64,000 nucleotides of DNA from Strongylocentrotus purpuratus (Eukaryota > Echinodermata > Echinoidea > Camarodonta > Strongylocentrotidae). Position numbers and translations under genes: made by a program. Below are positions 25,712-37,070 of this stretch, one piece after another. Under the pieces are notes generated by a model. That model saw nothing but the letters and a program-made list of their open reading frames with translations, ran no database searches and was not told the origin of the DNA. The DNA lies in assembly GCF_000002235.5 (NCBI RefSeq), contig NW_022145539.1:1621110-1685109 (forward strand). The letters are read 5' to 3'. Position 1 is the stretch's first letter; each line of letters starts with the position of its first letter.

Positions 25712-28700
25712 AGGGGAGGAAGAGGTGCAGGGGGGGGGGGGAGTGGGGGAGGGGAGAGAAAGAAGAAGAGGGGGAGAGAAGCCAGAGAGAAGCCAGAGAG
25801 GAAGAGGAAAGAGACGGTATAACTCCAAATGGAGCAAAATATCAATTACAGAAATCCATAATGTACACTTTTAGTAGTTCAAAGTAATAGGCAAAAAACG
25901 AATTGTCTTGGAACCTCGCAAGATACGTCACAGTGTTGCCAATTTGTGTATGATTGATCTGAATCATAATTTTCTCATATTTGAAATCGGGGTGGGCTTT
26001 GCCCTTTAAGTTATGTATTTGCCGGATTTTTAATTTTTTTAAATCTAATCATTCTTATTTTTTTCTTTCATATTTCCAGTACCCATGGGAAATCATCAAG
26101 AAAGCATGGGAGCTTGGACTGATGAACACACATCTCCCGCAAGATATTGGTGAGTTTTAAATCAACATTTATTCTTTCAACCATTGCATCAATCGTCACT
26201 TAAAATTATGCCCAACTGTGTACTTTGATAGGAAATTCGATTAATTTTAATCAATCACAACTCTTTACAAGACAGCCCCTGTTATGTCTTTTTTTCAGTA
26301 GATGCTGACCAAGTCTATTTTTAAGATGAATATATGATAAGAAGCAAACACGCACAAATTTGACATAAATTTTCAATTTGATTTGTGGATATAAGATAGA
26401 CTTTTTGTATATGTACATACACTGTACATATTATACAAGTTTTATGTTTCAAGTTTATTGATACAAATCCACAAGGTCTGATTATCATTGTGATCTAGGA
26501 GTACCCTTTATTTTTTAGGGGGGGGGGGAGGGACGGAGATTGTCCAGTGAGGGGTAGTAGAACAGTCCAAGGGGTACGGTCCACAGGGTAGTCCCTCATG
26601 TAGTTGACCCAGAGTGACCGTACATGTATATCGATATAGTGTTTCTGTGAATACTACATCACAGTGGATTGATCTTTTGTGTCCCATGTTTTCATATCTG
26701 TGTTGGATTTCTGTTAATTTCTAATGAAGAATGATGATAATAATTAATGATAATAATGTTAGATGTAATGCAAAGTTTCTGGAAATTTTGAAAGTTGGTT
26801 GGATAGTAATTCTTTACAATTTTGATATATTTGGATGCCCCTTTGGATGTATTATAAGCACTAGAAAATTTAGCCCCAAAAATACTTCTGCTTTTGAGAA
26901 ATTGAATAATCCAAAATTTACTGGTGCTTCCAGTAAATTTCAAATATTTAAAATAGCGCCTAAGGCCATTCCATGGTACATGTAGCTGCGACCATGAAAC
27001 TCTCAGAATACCCGGTATGCAGTTCTGATATATAATTTCCAAAAGGGAATAGCACATCGGTCAATTGTAGTCAAGAAACATTGTTTTAATGCTAAAATAA
27101 TATAATATGCTAAAGCGCTATACAACCCGAAGAGTTTATTATTTACAATTTCATCACTCTAAACTCAGTTTCAACCACGACAACGATCATTGAAAATATG
27201 CTTCCATACCGGTATGTTCATTTGAACCAAATTCATGACCCCATACCAAAACTGTGTATTACCTTTAATAATAAAACAGTGTTTATAACGATGCCCATGA
27301 TTTATACTAACAGGTGGACCTGGTCTAGGCATCCTTGACACGTGCATCATCACAGAGGAGCTGGCCTATGGCTGCACAGGAGTTCAGACCGCCATTGAAG
27401 CATGCTCATTAGGGGTGAGTCATAGTTCAAAGGTCACGTTAAGACCATACAACCTTAACGTTGACTGGATTTTGATCGAGATTCAATCAGGATTAGATAA
27501 GGAATTTCAGAGATGTGTATTGCAGGGCGCGACAAACCCGCTTGCCCGACGTCCCGGGGCAACCAAATTGAGCCGTCGGGCAAGTAAATCAAATTATCAC
27601 TTGCCCGATTCGGGCAAGTGATACTTTTACAGTAATTTCCTAGTGTCCAAGAACTCTACCATTCACCCGTCAACTTCTTACCCGTCGTCAAAATCCAGAA
27701 GCAAAAAAGCGATCGTTCCGATTTCGAAAAAACTTCACAGACAGCTAGCCAGCTCAGCTAGCTCAGCGCGCATGCAACAGTGACACTTCAAGCCATGAAT
27801 GCCGCTCCGCCTCCACGCACGGCCGGCCGTGAGCTTAGCTAGAGACAGCTAGCGCGATCGTACCAGCTGCGAGCTTATTCGCGCTCTCTCTCTCTAGCTC
27901 TGCAGGCCGCACCGACAGGCCTTTGCTATTCTCTGATTGCCGATTGGTTGAATCACGCCAAATATGACGTCATTATTCTAGGGAAATGAACACGTGCGAA
28001 TCGGAATGGAATAAACAACAGGGATTTTCTAGTAAGTACAAAAAGTCAAATGTTTGATATTTATTCATAATGACTGTTAATGATTGTGAACATATTATTT
28101 AAAACTCGCTGCTCATATAAATCAGATGAATGTTTTTGTCTCGTTTTCAATTTATTACTGCGGTCTCAAGATCCGACCGAGCGAGTCATTTTGATAATAG
28201 TATCGAGACCCCCAGAATATAAGCCGTTGTTGTTTTGTTTTCATGGTTTTAGCGACGTTGTTTAGTCTAGTTTTCGCATACTTGTCCGAGATTTATCGTA
28301 AAATATCTTCAATATTATTATTTAGTAAGAATTTACAAATTTTGGCATGATATTTATAGCAGTGAATGATGAAATAAAAATGTCCGTACTTTATTTAAAA
28401 TAGTTGATTACCCATTATTTACATGACGTTTCTTGATGGAAGAGTTGACCCAAATTATTAACAGCTGAAAATTAGCCTACGTTTCCAAATGACAGCGGCT
28501 TGCACAGACACACATGTGATGTTGCACCATGGTACATGTGGCTACCATTAATGACATGTTTGTATCATATTTTTTACAACAGGGTCATTATGCTTTTTTA
28601 CATGACTGAATATTAAAAACTTAAACCTGCTTGAACCATTCTACCTTGCCGAGATTCATGTGAATCTGATTATTTATGGAGAATCAATAAAATGCGTTTT

Positions 28701-31700
28701 TTAAACCTTCAACCATCCTTTGTTGACCATTTTCTTTGACATATTAGGTTATTATTCAGTACAGTTACACTGTACATGTATGTGCATTAATTTGCTATCT
28801 AAAACACTAACTTATCATTACGAGATAATAAATGCTTTAACCTCGAGTCCTTTTTCGCTTTAAAGTTTTGGGCAAGTGGAAATATTGTTTGGGCAAGTAA
28901 ATTGAAAACCCACTTGCCCGACAGGGCAAGTGGTGAAAAAAATTCTTGTAGCACCCTGTATTGTTCTTGATTAAGGTCCTGAGTTGTCATATGAGTAGAA
29001 ATAATGAAATAGCAGTGTTGAGAGCAGAGCTCCACACACACTATTTTGTTATAGTGCATGGTCTGGATTGACATTTTTAGGGTCTGTCAGAGCTGCCAAC
29101 TAGTACGGATTTCCCGTAATGGATACAGAAATTAATGATCATTACGGCAGTACGGAATGTTGTCTAAAATATTTATTTTGGTTTTTTTTTGTTGTGCCTA
29201 AATATGATTTATCGTAGCGAGTGCTGTGCAGTATGGCGACCATCCAACACTCGCTGAAAAAGACGGAAAAGTATCAAGTATTCTCTTAATAGAAGCCAAT
29301 TTTCTTTTTCATGGAAAACTGATGTGTTGTGATGCCCTGAAAATCAATATTTAGCAACTTTGTGTTAGCAAAATCACCAAAAATGAATACATGCTATTAG
29401 ATAAATTTATCAGTTTTTATTTGACAAGAATGCAATTTGACTTTTATATTCCAGAGTTAGGATCATAGTTTTATCATTTCTTCCTTGATGTAGTCAGCAC
29501 CAGTGATACTTGCAGGCAACCCGGAACAACAGAAGAAATATCTTGGCTGGCTTGTGGATGAACCTATAGTTTGTGTAAGAATGATCTTTTACTTTCATTG
29601 AATTGGAGGATTTTAAAGGCTATCTGCACTAGTTTGGACAGGAGGGATTTGACCTCCCTGCATGGTCACTGATGGGTGGTTATCTCATCAAATCAGCTCT
29701 CAATTAACATACAAAAAAGGGGACCACGGAGGACCAATGGTCACCGCTTAGGCATTGTTTGCTATAGAGGGCGCAAGTTGCTTTAAGTAGTGCAGTGGGA
29801 GCTTTAAACAATCCATGCTGTACCAAAACCTATACCCTGTTTCATGAAACTTATTATCAATTACAAGTCACAATCAGCTTCATAAGCTACTAAAATTGGG
29901 GCATTTGATTGGCTGAGAGCAAATTTGCCATACAAATTTAGCATTTGTTACTGATAACAAGTTTAAAGATAAAGACCAGTTATGTCATGTGATTGCATTG
30001 TGGAAGAAACGTTGTGAAATCGATCAGAAAAGGTTGATCATCTAGCATAGATGTACTGCAAGGTTCTGGAATCATCAAAATGAAAAGTTATAAGTTACAA
30101 GCACTTCACACAGAAAGATGTATATGGGACTACGCACACTTGCGCGACACATGCATTTTTATCTCTCACACACCAATAGATAAACTAATTTACCAAATAT
30201 ATCAATTAGCAGGCGGTTTCCGGGCAAAATTTGTATAATCATCATGTATTATTCAAAACATATTCTTTCACATGATTGGTAATAAGAGCTTCCATTTCAC
30301 TTTTTGAAATTGGGGCGTTTCCAGTACTGGTCTTTACCTCTAATGAAAAAGGGGCCCTGATTAAAGCAGATGGAGGTGTTGTGGTATAGTGGTTCATTCA
30401 CTTGACCCTCAATCCAAGGGTTGAGGGTTCAAATACAAGCCCAGCACTACCATCCTTTGGCAAGACATTAATTCACATTTGCCACTCTCCACCCAGGTGT
30501 AAATGGTTACCTGGCAATTGCTGGGGTATTAGCAATTTTATTGGCCTCACACAGAACAGCATTGATGCTGAGGAGGCTTCCCTGTGGTAAACAAACTAAT
30601 CATTGTTATTTTTAAATTATTTTATTGTTAATGATATTGTTATTACTAATATTGTTGTTGTTGTTGCTATCATTATTATTTCTCTATAGTCCTTTATGTA
30701 AAAAGTAAAATTTCTCAAGTTAGATTAACTTGTACCGATCACCTTAAACTGATTTGTGTATACCAGAATAAGAATGCATAAAATTAACAAATTTCAAGTG
30801 CTCTTGTTAGAGCTAGCTGGTTGTACTAAAACCAACATGCCAAAAATATGACATTTGCTTGTACACTATTTCAGGCATACTGTGTAACGGAACCAGGAGC
30901 TGGGTCCGATGTCGCTGGAATCAAGACCAAGGCTGTCCGTAAGGGCGACGACTACGTCCTGAACGGGTCCAAGATGTGGATCACCAACGGTGGCCATGCC
31001 AGCTGGTACTTTGTGCTCGCAAGGACCGACCTGGACCCCAAGGCATCGGCTAGCCGCGCTTTCACCGGGTTCATCGTCGAGAGGGACACAGAAGGAGTTA
31101 CTGTTGGAAAAAAGGTAAGCAAATGTCATTGTGCAGAATACAGAGCTTGAAATTCCTTTTTTTTGCCATCATGGTTCCCTTTTTTGGTCGCACAAGGTTG
31201 GCAGCTCTGAGAATATCTGTTTAATTAATAGTGGATAATACGTTCCATTTTTCTAGTCAGGGAAAAGTCTTGGAATTAGAGAAATATTACTCAAATATAA
31301 AAAAAAAGAGGCTCAAATCAAGGAAAAACCCCCACTGAAATCAAGGAAAATTGGGGAATTTCATTCACCCAAAAGGAAAGCAGTCTCTCTCTCCTATATT
31401 TTGTCTCTTGTTCTAGTAGCATATCCACAGGATGAGGACATATTAAACTGGAAAGAGGTCTAAAATATTACCTGGAATTTTGAAACCATATCAGGGAAAA
31501 CAGAGAATTGTAATTTTGTTTTTGTAATGGATGAATCCGCCTTTAAACAAACGGATTTATTCAGTGACATGATGTTAGGTATGATTGATCAGTTATCCAC
31601 ATGAGGGGAAACGTACTTTGAACATAATTGTTATAAGGCTGCATATTTGCTGAAGACTTTACCAGTGTCCCTCAGTTTTGGGGGCTAATGACAAAGCCAG

Positions 31701-34700
31701 AGCAAATGAGAAGAGACGGCACCAAATATAGTGGAACAATAAGTTCTGCATCTTCTAAGGCCTACCCCTGCATCCGCTGTGGGACTGTGGCACAATGTGT
31801 TTATCCCGCATCGGGTTCGCAGTCACCAGCAGGCATGAACGGACTGAGAAATACTGCATGTCATGTTTTAATTGAGTGCAGAATAAGTGTGCTGGTACAC
31901 TGATTATGTACTTATGCATACAGTACCAGTATGTTTGAACGGTGGAGGTTATGGACTTCCATTAGCACTTACCGGTATTTGGCTATGTTTATTGGTTATG
32001 AGATTATGTGGACTATACAACTGATATAACGTATCTGAATAATTTGGCATATAATTAATTTATATGTCATATTTGTATGTTATGTCTTTCTTTTGTTCCT
32101 TGTTTATAATAATGATATTTAATTTTTATATAGCGCTTAATACAAATGTCTCTAGACTATTACCCCGGTCATTGGATTCAGTGCTTGCCCGTACACACTG
32201 TGTGCACAATCTCCACTCCCTGGGGAGCATTCCAGTCGGGCGTTACTTGACCGCTCACAAGCTGTTTGACCAACAATGACGGCCGCATCCTACCGGGAAT
32301 AGTGCAGATGGTTTTATGTTATCTCTTTGCGCAATATAATTCTCACATATTCATTTAATTTAACTTCCATTTTCCATTTTCCATTTCCTTTTCTAATTCC
32401 AATTCCAATAAAAGTTCCAACTCCAATTCCAATTCCAATTTCTATTTGCATTTTCCAATCCCATTCCCATTCCCATTCCAATTTAAATTTCCAATTCCAA
32501 TTCCGAATCGAATCCCAATCCCAATTCCAATTCCATAATTTCAAGAGTACATTGTACACTGTATATCATTGTGACAATAACTGCACATTTGATACATTTG
32601 TAATCGACAACAAGAGAGTTAATACACTTTATCCCCCTCCCCCACCTTGTAGGAATGGAACATGGGCCAGAGAGCTTCAGACACCCGAGCAGTCAACTTT
32701 GAAGACGTGGTCGTCCCCAAAGAGAACGTCTTGTTAGGAGAAGGTCAGGGGTTCAAGATCGCCATGGGAGCCTTCGACAAGACCAGACCCCCGGTAAGAC
32801 GACCTTCAATTTGTCTTGTCTGATATTTGTTTCTTCTAATTAAAAAAAAAAAGAAGATGGATTGATGGATTGATGGGTGCATGGATAGTTGGTTGGGTGG
32901 GTTGGTGAGTGGGTGGATGGGTTGATTGATTGATTGATTTTTTTTTTTTTTTTCTTGATTGTTTTTTTTTTCAGTAATGATAATCAATTTTAAGTGAAAC
33001 CATAATGGGGTCTTTGTTGTTGTTTTTAAGGTTTTAACTGTAGTATTTATTCAATATGACAGGGCTCCATACTTTTTTTCTTCATAGGAGGTCTACTTTG
33101 AGAGTTTTAAGATCTGTATGCATGAGCCCCTTGTTAAAATTAAAAAATGTGGGTCCTGAATTTGGGTGCCCATGTGTTCCAGGCACCTATTATTTGCGAA
33201 CCCTGAGTATGGATATCAGCCAGACATCAGCCTGTAGTCTTTGATAAGGCAGATTTAATTATTCATTAAAATTTATTGCTGATGATCTTATGACAGGTCG
33301 CTGCTGGAGCTACAGGCCTGGCCAAGAGAGCCTTGGATGAGGCTCTCAAGTACTCAATGGAGAGACAGACCTTTGGCAGGACCATTGCAAATGTAAGTGA
33401 TAAGTCGCGGGACTTGCTGATAGCGTTGGTTGTAGGTTGGAGGATTTGTTGTTCAATTCGTTTAACGCTACCGCGATAATGAACTGGTGATGCTCCATCT
33501 ATTTACAAAGTAATATTGGAAGCTCATATTTTGAATACAGTTTGCTTGCATAGAACCCAAGGAGACCTCAGAGATTTGATTTAACAGAATCACCCTCCAA
33601 TGTGTCGAAATCTGGAGATTAATGCAGTATCAGGTTCCCTACATAAGTTGCTTGTCAATGACTTACTCACTAGCGCTGCATTGTGCTTCACTTACATGTA
33701 TCACGGCCGCCTATTGTAATGTGTAGTGAGTATCAGCAATGACTATCAATGAACAAATTGTGTGAGTCTTTGATCGGGCTCTCAAAAAAACAAAAAAACT
33801 TCGACATATCAAGCTAAAGGTACTAGTACTGTTCTAGCACTGTTAGTTCGCAAACAGATCAAAGTTTTGGCATGGATTATGTAAATATTCTCAGTAAATA
33901 GCTGTAAATCTTATCAGGTCACTGATCTGACAGCTTCTTTGTCACACTGAAAGTTTATATTTTTGTCATGGTCGGCAATTCGTAAAAATTTCATGCCACA
34001 ATAAAGGCTGTCAGCTCTAATTCGTGAAAAATTCATTTATGCAAAAGTTTCGGGTTTTGACAGTGTTCTTCTATTATCTTGACCCTTATACAGCACCAGG
34101 CAGTGGCCTTCCTGCTTGCTGACATGGCCGTAGGTGTGGAGGCAGCGCGTCTCTTGACCCATCGGTCAGCCTGGGAGATTGACCAGGGCAGGAGGAACAC
34201 CTACTATGCCTCTCTGGCCAAGTGCTACGCGGCCGACGTGGCCAACAAGAATGCCTCAGACGCTGTCCAGGTCTTCGGAGGAAACGGATTCAACAGCGAG
34301 TACCCCGTCGAGAAGCTGATGCGAGATGCTAAAATCTTTCAGGTTAGATCGCAGATAGTAATGATCATAGTACAGACACATTTGGGGGGTGTCTCACAAA
34401 GATTTTAAGTTGAACTTAACTCTAAGTTGGACTTAACAATTATGGAAAGCCATTAGCATCTTTGAAAATATTTTTTTTTAAGGCATAAAATGTTGATTAA
34501 AACTCATATTTTTTGTTAATTAAGGAGATTTCATGTTTTTGATGTGGAATTTATGGAAATTTTAAAATACTTGAATGTTTGCATTTTAAGTTTTATTTTA
34601 AGGCTACAAATGGCTCTCCATAATTTTTAAGTCCGCCTCACAACTGGGAGGTCGTGGGTTCGAACCCCGGCCGCGTCATACCAAAAGACGTTAAAAGATG

Positions 34701-35541
34701 GGAGTTGTTGCTACCTTGTTTGGCGTTCAACATTAAAGGGGAAGTTACGTTCGACTTAGGATCTTTGTGAAACATTCCCCTGCTGTGGTAATGGCCTGTA
34801 TAGCAAAGGCCACCTGTCTGTAAAGACCACATCTCTTTTGTTTCCTTTGAAAACAGTTCTCATTGAAACCTGTAGCGAAGGAACCTGTACATTTCATTTC
34901 ATTTCATTTCATTTATTGGTTCAACTATTAAAAAAACAAAAAAACATTCAAATTACAAACAATGTTTAAAAGATATATACAAAACATATTTGACATACAA
35001 AGTAAAAAAATGAACAGAACCTGCCTATAGAGACCACTTTTACTGTCTTCCATACAGGTTTCACTGTATTCAGTTATTGACTGATTTGAGAGACATAGTT
35101 AAAACTACTCCCTGAAAGGGTTTTGAAATGGCTGTGCTGGTACACTCTCTAGATCACTAAAAGGCTATAGACTTAAGCTGTGACCAGAAAAGTAAGCAGT
35201 CAATAATTGTATTGCAAGTGGATTGTTGAATTTGGTATATTTTGATAAAAATATGCCTGTCAAGTTGTATTTTAACGCATAAACGAATGGCAACTGCGTG
35301 CAACAAAAGGACTTGCACACATTCACTGAGCTCTGTTAATACATACAGAAGTGTTGAGGTTATTACACTGAACATCATCATAAAAAACTGCTGCGGATCT
35401 GCCGCATCGTATCTGAATAAGGCTCAACTCATGCTCTCTCCATCTTTTTGTCCTTTTCAGATTTACGAAGGTACGGCTCAGATCCAGAGGGTCATCATCT
35501 CCCGCGAACTGCTCGCCAGGGCAGGCCAGACCACAATGTGA
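17952..35541 (+). CDS. ACADM: Medium-chain specific acyl-CoA dehydrogenase, mitochondrial, 11 exons, complete
   Basis: Exons: 17952-17984, 18679-18769, 20239-20336, 26080-26149, 27314-27414, 29494-29574, 30875-31114, 32653-32793, 33297-33392, 34094-34342, 35461-35541. Lengths sum to 1281 nt, i.e. 426 residues and TGA (human MCAD 421). All introns are GT-AG and phases agree. The FAD enzyme makes the first oxidation of C4-C12 acyl-CoA in the matrix and passes electrons to ETF. Residues 1-40 ([11 protein letters not shown]...) are Arg/Ser-rich with no acid until after the start, a typical mitochondrial presequence. Family blocks: [70 protein letters not shown]. The catalytic base is Glu403 in IYEGTAQIQ (human Glu401). 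The match is to MCAD rather than SCAD, LCAD or IVD. No damage seen. Confidence 0.98.
18785..19070 (+). repeat. SINE-like dispersed repeat fragment
   Basis: Contains TCGGATAGGACGTTAAATGG and GAGGCCCCGAGTACCGGAG, a stretch I recall from invertebrate SINE-type repeats. It ends in a GAAGAAGAAGAGAAG tail. No tRNA-like head was identified. It begins 15 bp into ACADM intron 2. Confidence 0.4.
19074..19192. mobile_element. Mariner-type MITE
   Basis: TACAGTGGAACCTGTCTTTA and AGCAGGTTCGACTGTA are inverted with TA at the outer ends, as in Tc1/mariner elements. A related, interrupted copy may lie at 34862-35070. Confidence 0.7.
19955..20150. mobile_element. MITE family G, copy 2
   Basis: Bounded by TTAAAGCCCATCTG and GCAGTGGGGCTTTAA, so the TTAA-containing ends suggest a TTAA target as used by piggyBac-type elements. 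It sits in ACADM intron 2, ending about 90 bp before exon 3. Confidence 0.75.
20741..22700 (+). repeat. Tandem array of about 120-bp units, split by an insertion
   Basis: Units begin AATGTGATGGGATATATTTA at about 20744, 20861, 20981, 21106, 21231 and 21352, then at 22413 and 22539, with a decayed one at 22659. The period is 117-126 bp and the units are close to identical. The array occupies ACADM intron 3. A block at 21394-22338 unrelated to the unit interrupts it. Confidence 0.9.
21394..22338. mobile_element. 0.94-kb insertion within the tandem array, unclassified
   Basis: The block shares nothing visible with the array on either side. It contains a TATA-like ATATATAAAAG near 21812 and has edges near TGTCACAAG and CCGCTACA. 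A solo LTR is possible on that basis, but no target duplication was found. No convincing gene is seen in it. Confidence 0.4.
23182..23412. mobile_element. MITE with TTTAGCGTCC ends
   Basis: GGCCATTAAAAAAAATATAC with ATGTTTAGCGTCC at the left faces GGACGCTAAACATGT and TTTAATTTGGCC at the right. The interior is A/T-rich with TTTA repeats. It lies in ACADM intron 3. Confidence 0.7.
24930..25365 (+). mobile_element. CR1/L2-like LINE, 3' end fragment
   Basis: Frame to 25228 ends [20 protein letters not shown] and [20 protein letters not shown], the usual reverse-transcriptase C-tail. A short 3' UTR follows with the hairpin AAAGCGCCTTGAGC ... AAAGGCGCT, and a (TATG)n tail at 25340-25363. It is 5' truncated, in sense in ACADM intron 3. 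Confidence 0.75.
25590..25813 (+). repeat. Homopurine tract of about 220 bases
   Basis: Almost unbroken A/G on the plus strand (GAGAGA, GGAAGAGG and a 12-base G-run near 25731), with a few pyrimidines. It lies in ACADM intron 3, about 270 bp before exon 4. Frames across it are low-complexity artefacts. Confidence 0.9.
26758..27269 (-). mobile_element. MITE family H, copy 2
   Basis: Reverse-oriented copy: the left part TGTAATGCAAAGTTTCTGG and the right end CATACCAAAACTGTGTATTA with ACCTTTAA match the family ends. It lies in ACADM intron 4 and ends about 45 bp before exon 5. Confidence 0.75.
27523..28958. mobile_element. 1.44-kb nonautonomous hAT-like transposon
   Basis: Ends CAGGGCGCGACA and TGTAGCACCCTG are inverted, flanked by TATTG on both sides (27518-27522 and 28959-28963), a 5-bp target duplication. 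Just inside, ACTTGCCCGA/TCGGGCAAGT motifs repeat in both orientations at each end. No transposase frame is seen. It lies in ACADM intron 5, 108 bp after exon 5. hAT placement rests on the CAGGG ends and is tentative because the usual duplication is 8 bp. Confidence 0.75.
29612..29808. mobile_element. MITE family G, copy 3
   Basis: TTTAAAGGCTATCTGCACTA at one end and TAGTGCAGTGGGAGCTTTAA at the other. It lies in ACADM intron 6, 38 bp after exon 6, directly before a nested E/F pair. Confidence 0.8.
29834..30358. mobile_element. MITE family E copy interrupted by a family F copy
   Basis: The E left part, CCCTGTTTCATGAAACTTAT through GCATTTGTTACTGATAACAA, is cut at 29961. Its right end, ATGAAAAAGGGGCCCTG, resumes after 30343. 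The block between is a complete F element. ACADM intron 6. Confidence 0.75.
29962..30343 (+). mobile_element. MITE family F, copy nested in E
   Basis: Ends TTTAAAGATAAAGACCAGTT and ACTGGTCTTTACCTCTAA are inverted. The body matches 49627-50001 and, reversed, 60991-61375. Confidence 0.8.
30368..30600 (+). mobile_element. tRNA-derived SINE, family S2, copy 1
   Basis: The head has an A-box-like GGTATAGTGGTTCA and a B-box-like GAGGGTTCAAATAC. The body GCAAGACATTAATTCACATT and CCACTCTCCACCCAGGTG recurs, reversed, at 50040-50285. ACADM intron 6. Confidence 0.65.
32140..32290 (-). repeat. SINE-related fragment
   Basis: CTCCCTGGGGAGCATTCCAG resembles the CTCCCTGTGAAGCATTCCAG stretch near 50037 that belongs to family S2. 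Boundaries unclear. ACADM intron 7. Confidence 0.35.
32365..32545 (+). repeat. Hexanucleotide-type array (CCAATT/CCCATT)n
   Basis: About 180 bases of TTCCAA, TTCCCA and TTCCAT units in mixed order. It lies in ACADM intron 7, ending about 108 bp before the exon 8 acceptor. Confidence 0.85.
32855..32955 (+). repeat. (GGAT/GGTT/GATT)n simple repeat with oligo-T
   Basis: GGATTGATGG-type units grade into a T-run of about 14 bases. ACADM intron 8, about 60 bp after exon 8. Confidence 0.8.
34385..34780. mobile_element. MITE family D, copy 2, carrying a SINE piece
   Basis: Ends GGGGGGTGTCTCACAAAGAT and ATCTTTGTGAAACATTCCCC. The body matches 2706-3020 until TTTTTAAGTCC at about 34633, where about 105 foreign bases (34634-34740) intervene. 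ACADM intron 10, 43 bp after exon 10. Confidence 0.8.
34634..34740 (+). mobile_element. tRNA-derived SINE (family S1) fragment inside a MITE
   Basis: GGTCGTGGGTTCGAACCCCG (B box) and GTCATACCAAAAGAC match the SINE at 43410. The A-box half is missing. Confidence 0.7.
34862..35075. mobile_element. Mariner-type MITE, interrupted copy
   Basis: ATTGAAACCTGTAG at the left and CAGGTTTCACTGTAT at the right resemble the inverted ends of 19074-19192. Between them lies an (ATTTC)n start and an A-rich stretch (34890-35020) like the 3' tail of another element. ACADM intron 10. Confidence 0.45.
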
Positions 35542-37070
35542 AAGCAGCCAGTATCAGACTATAACCTCTTTCACACATGAAACACGTGAAGAGGTAAACC
35601 ACATTTTTAAAAACGCTGTTGGGCAATAAAAGACATTTTCAGAGTGAATAAATGGCTAGTGAGGATTACAAATGGTAGATGTCTTCAAAAAGGACCCTAC
35701 AAGCACTTACTCATCTTATTAAAGGATGCAGAAATCTGAAGTTTTCTATGTTTACATAATTTTATTTTGTTGTGTCAGTTAATTTTAAGCAGTTTTATGT
35801 GAACAAAGCTAAAAGGCAATTTATCCTTATTGATGTAAGGAAAGGCAGCAATAAAGATAAATGGATGGTTGAAAGTTTTTTTTTTTTTCACCAGCATATA
35901 AGTTTTTTATTACATGTTGAAAGTTTTTTACCAAGTGTTGACCTGTTTTGTATTTTATAAAAAAGAAAGAGGAAGACACAAAAAAAGTATTTAGGAGCCA
36001 AAATTAATGCAGAAATATCTTCTCTTTTTGGCTGGTTTAGCCTCTCTTGTGTGGAAGGGCTTAAAAACAAAATATGAAAATAGAAGATACCTGTATACTG
36101 AAAATATAAAAAAGGGGAATGCCAAACAAAACCATCTTCTATTACTTCCCTCAGCTGAAACATAGGCCTACATTTAAAAGAATATAAACAAGTAATCAAG
36201 CATTTGTATATTTTTGGTTATATAAACTGGATAAGAAGAAGTCAGAAATTTAATGGTTGTGGGTAATATGCAAGTGACATGTACATGAACATGTTAACTT
36301 GTTTCAATACTGAAGTAAATGGTGATATGGAACCAGCTGAAATATTTACGGGAAAACTGTTAATTAACTTTTAAGATAACTACACCTACCTGTATATGTG
36401 ATTGCAATAACATTTCTGATTTGTATATGCTATGTGACATTTGTACTTCATGTATTTTTGGTGAACAAAACAAAAACACAGAAAGTGATGACTGAGAGAA
36501 AACGTTAACTTGCTTGCAGTGTCTCAGGTTAGGGGTTAGAGTGGATGTGCCCCACTCCCTCGAAAAAATGTAATCTTCTTATTTTTGTTGTTTTTTGTTT
36601 TGTGTTTGTTTTGTGATTTTTTAAGAGGGGGGTGGAATTTTTCGTTGTTGTAGATGTTTCTGCATTTATTGATAATTCAAATACAAAACAGTCAAATAAC
36701 AATAGTATATGATATTATTGATTTACATAAAGATTGACAACTGAAATACACGCACATGAAAATGCATATATATATATAATTGAAAACTTGAAAGTATGGA
36801 GTTCAGTCAAAGAATCAAAATAAATGCAGAGGCCAACTCTCATACGCATGAATGCTTGATTTACAAATATTTTTGAGCTAACTTGTTAGCAACTGTATTC
36901 TGATGCCCATATTCAAAAGAGAAAGTGAATACGCCTGTTGAGGGTGAGATTATGGAAGATATACATATATGTATAAGTGTATTGCATGTCATAAAGTGTA
37001 ATTTGTATATGAATCTAATGGGAAATGAATTGGTAGAGCTTCCTCACAGGTAAATTGGAGTGAACATAGT
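35542..37070 (+). other. ACADM 3' UTR and downstream flank
   Basis: No coding exon is seen after the ACADM stop. The stretch is A+T-rich unique sequence. AATAAA-type hexamers occur (for example near 35646 and 36819), so the 3' UTR end is undecided; a UTR of about 130 nt or over 1 kb is possible. A G-rich run with oligo-T lies near 36590-36650. Confidence 0.4.

Noticed and set aside
25461-25887. Several open frames on both strands rich in Arg-Glu or Ser-Leu-Pro
   Set aside because: Products of the homopurine tract, not genes.
30866-31129. 87-codon minus-strand frame
   Set aside because: Antisense shadow of ACADM exon 7.
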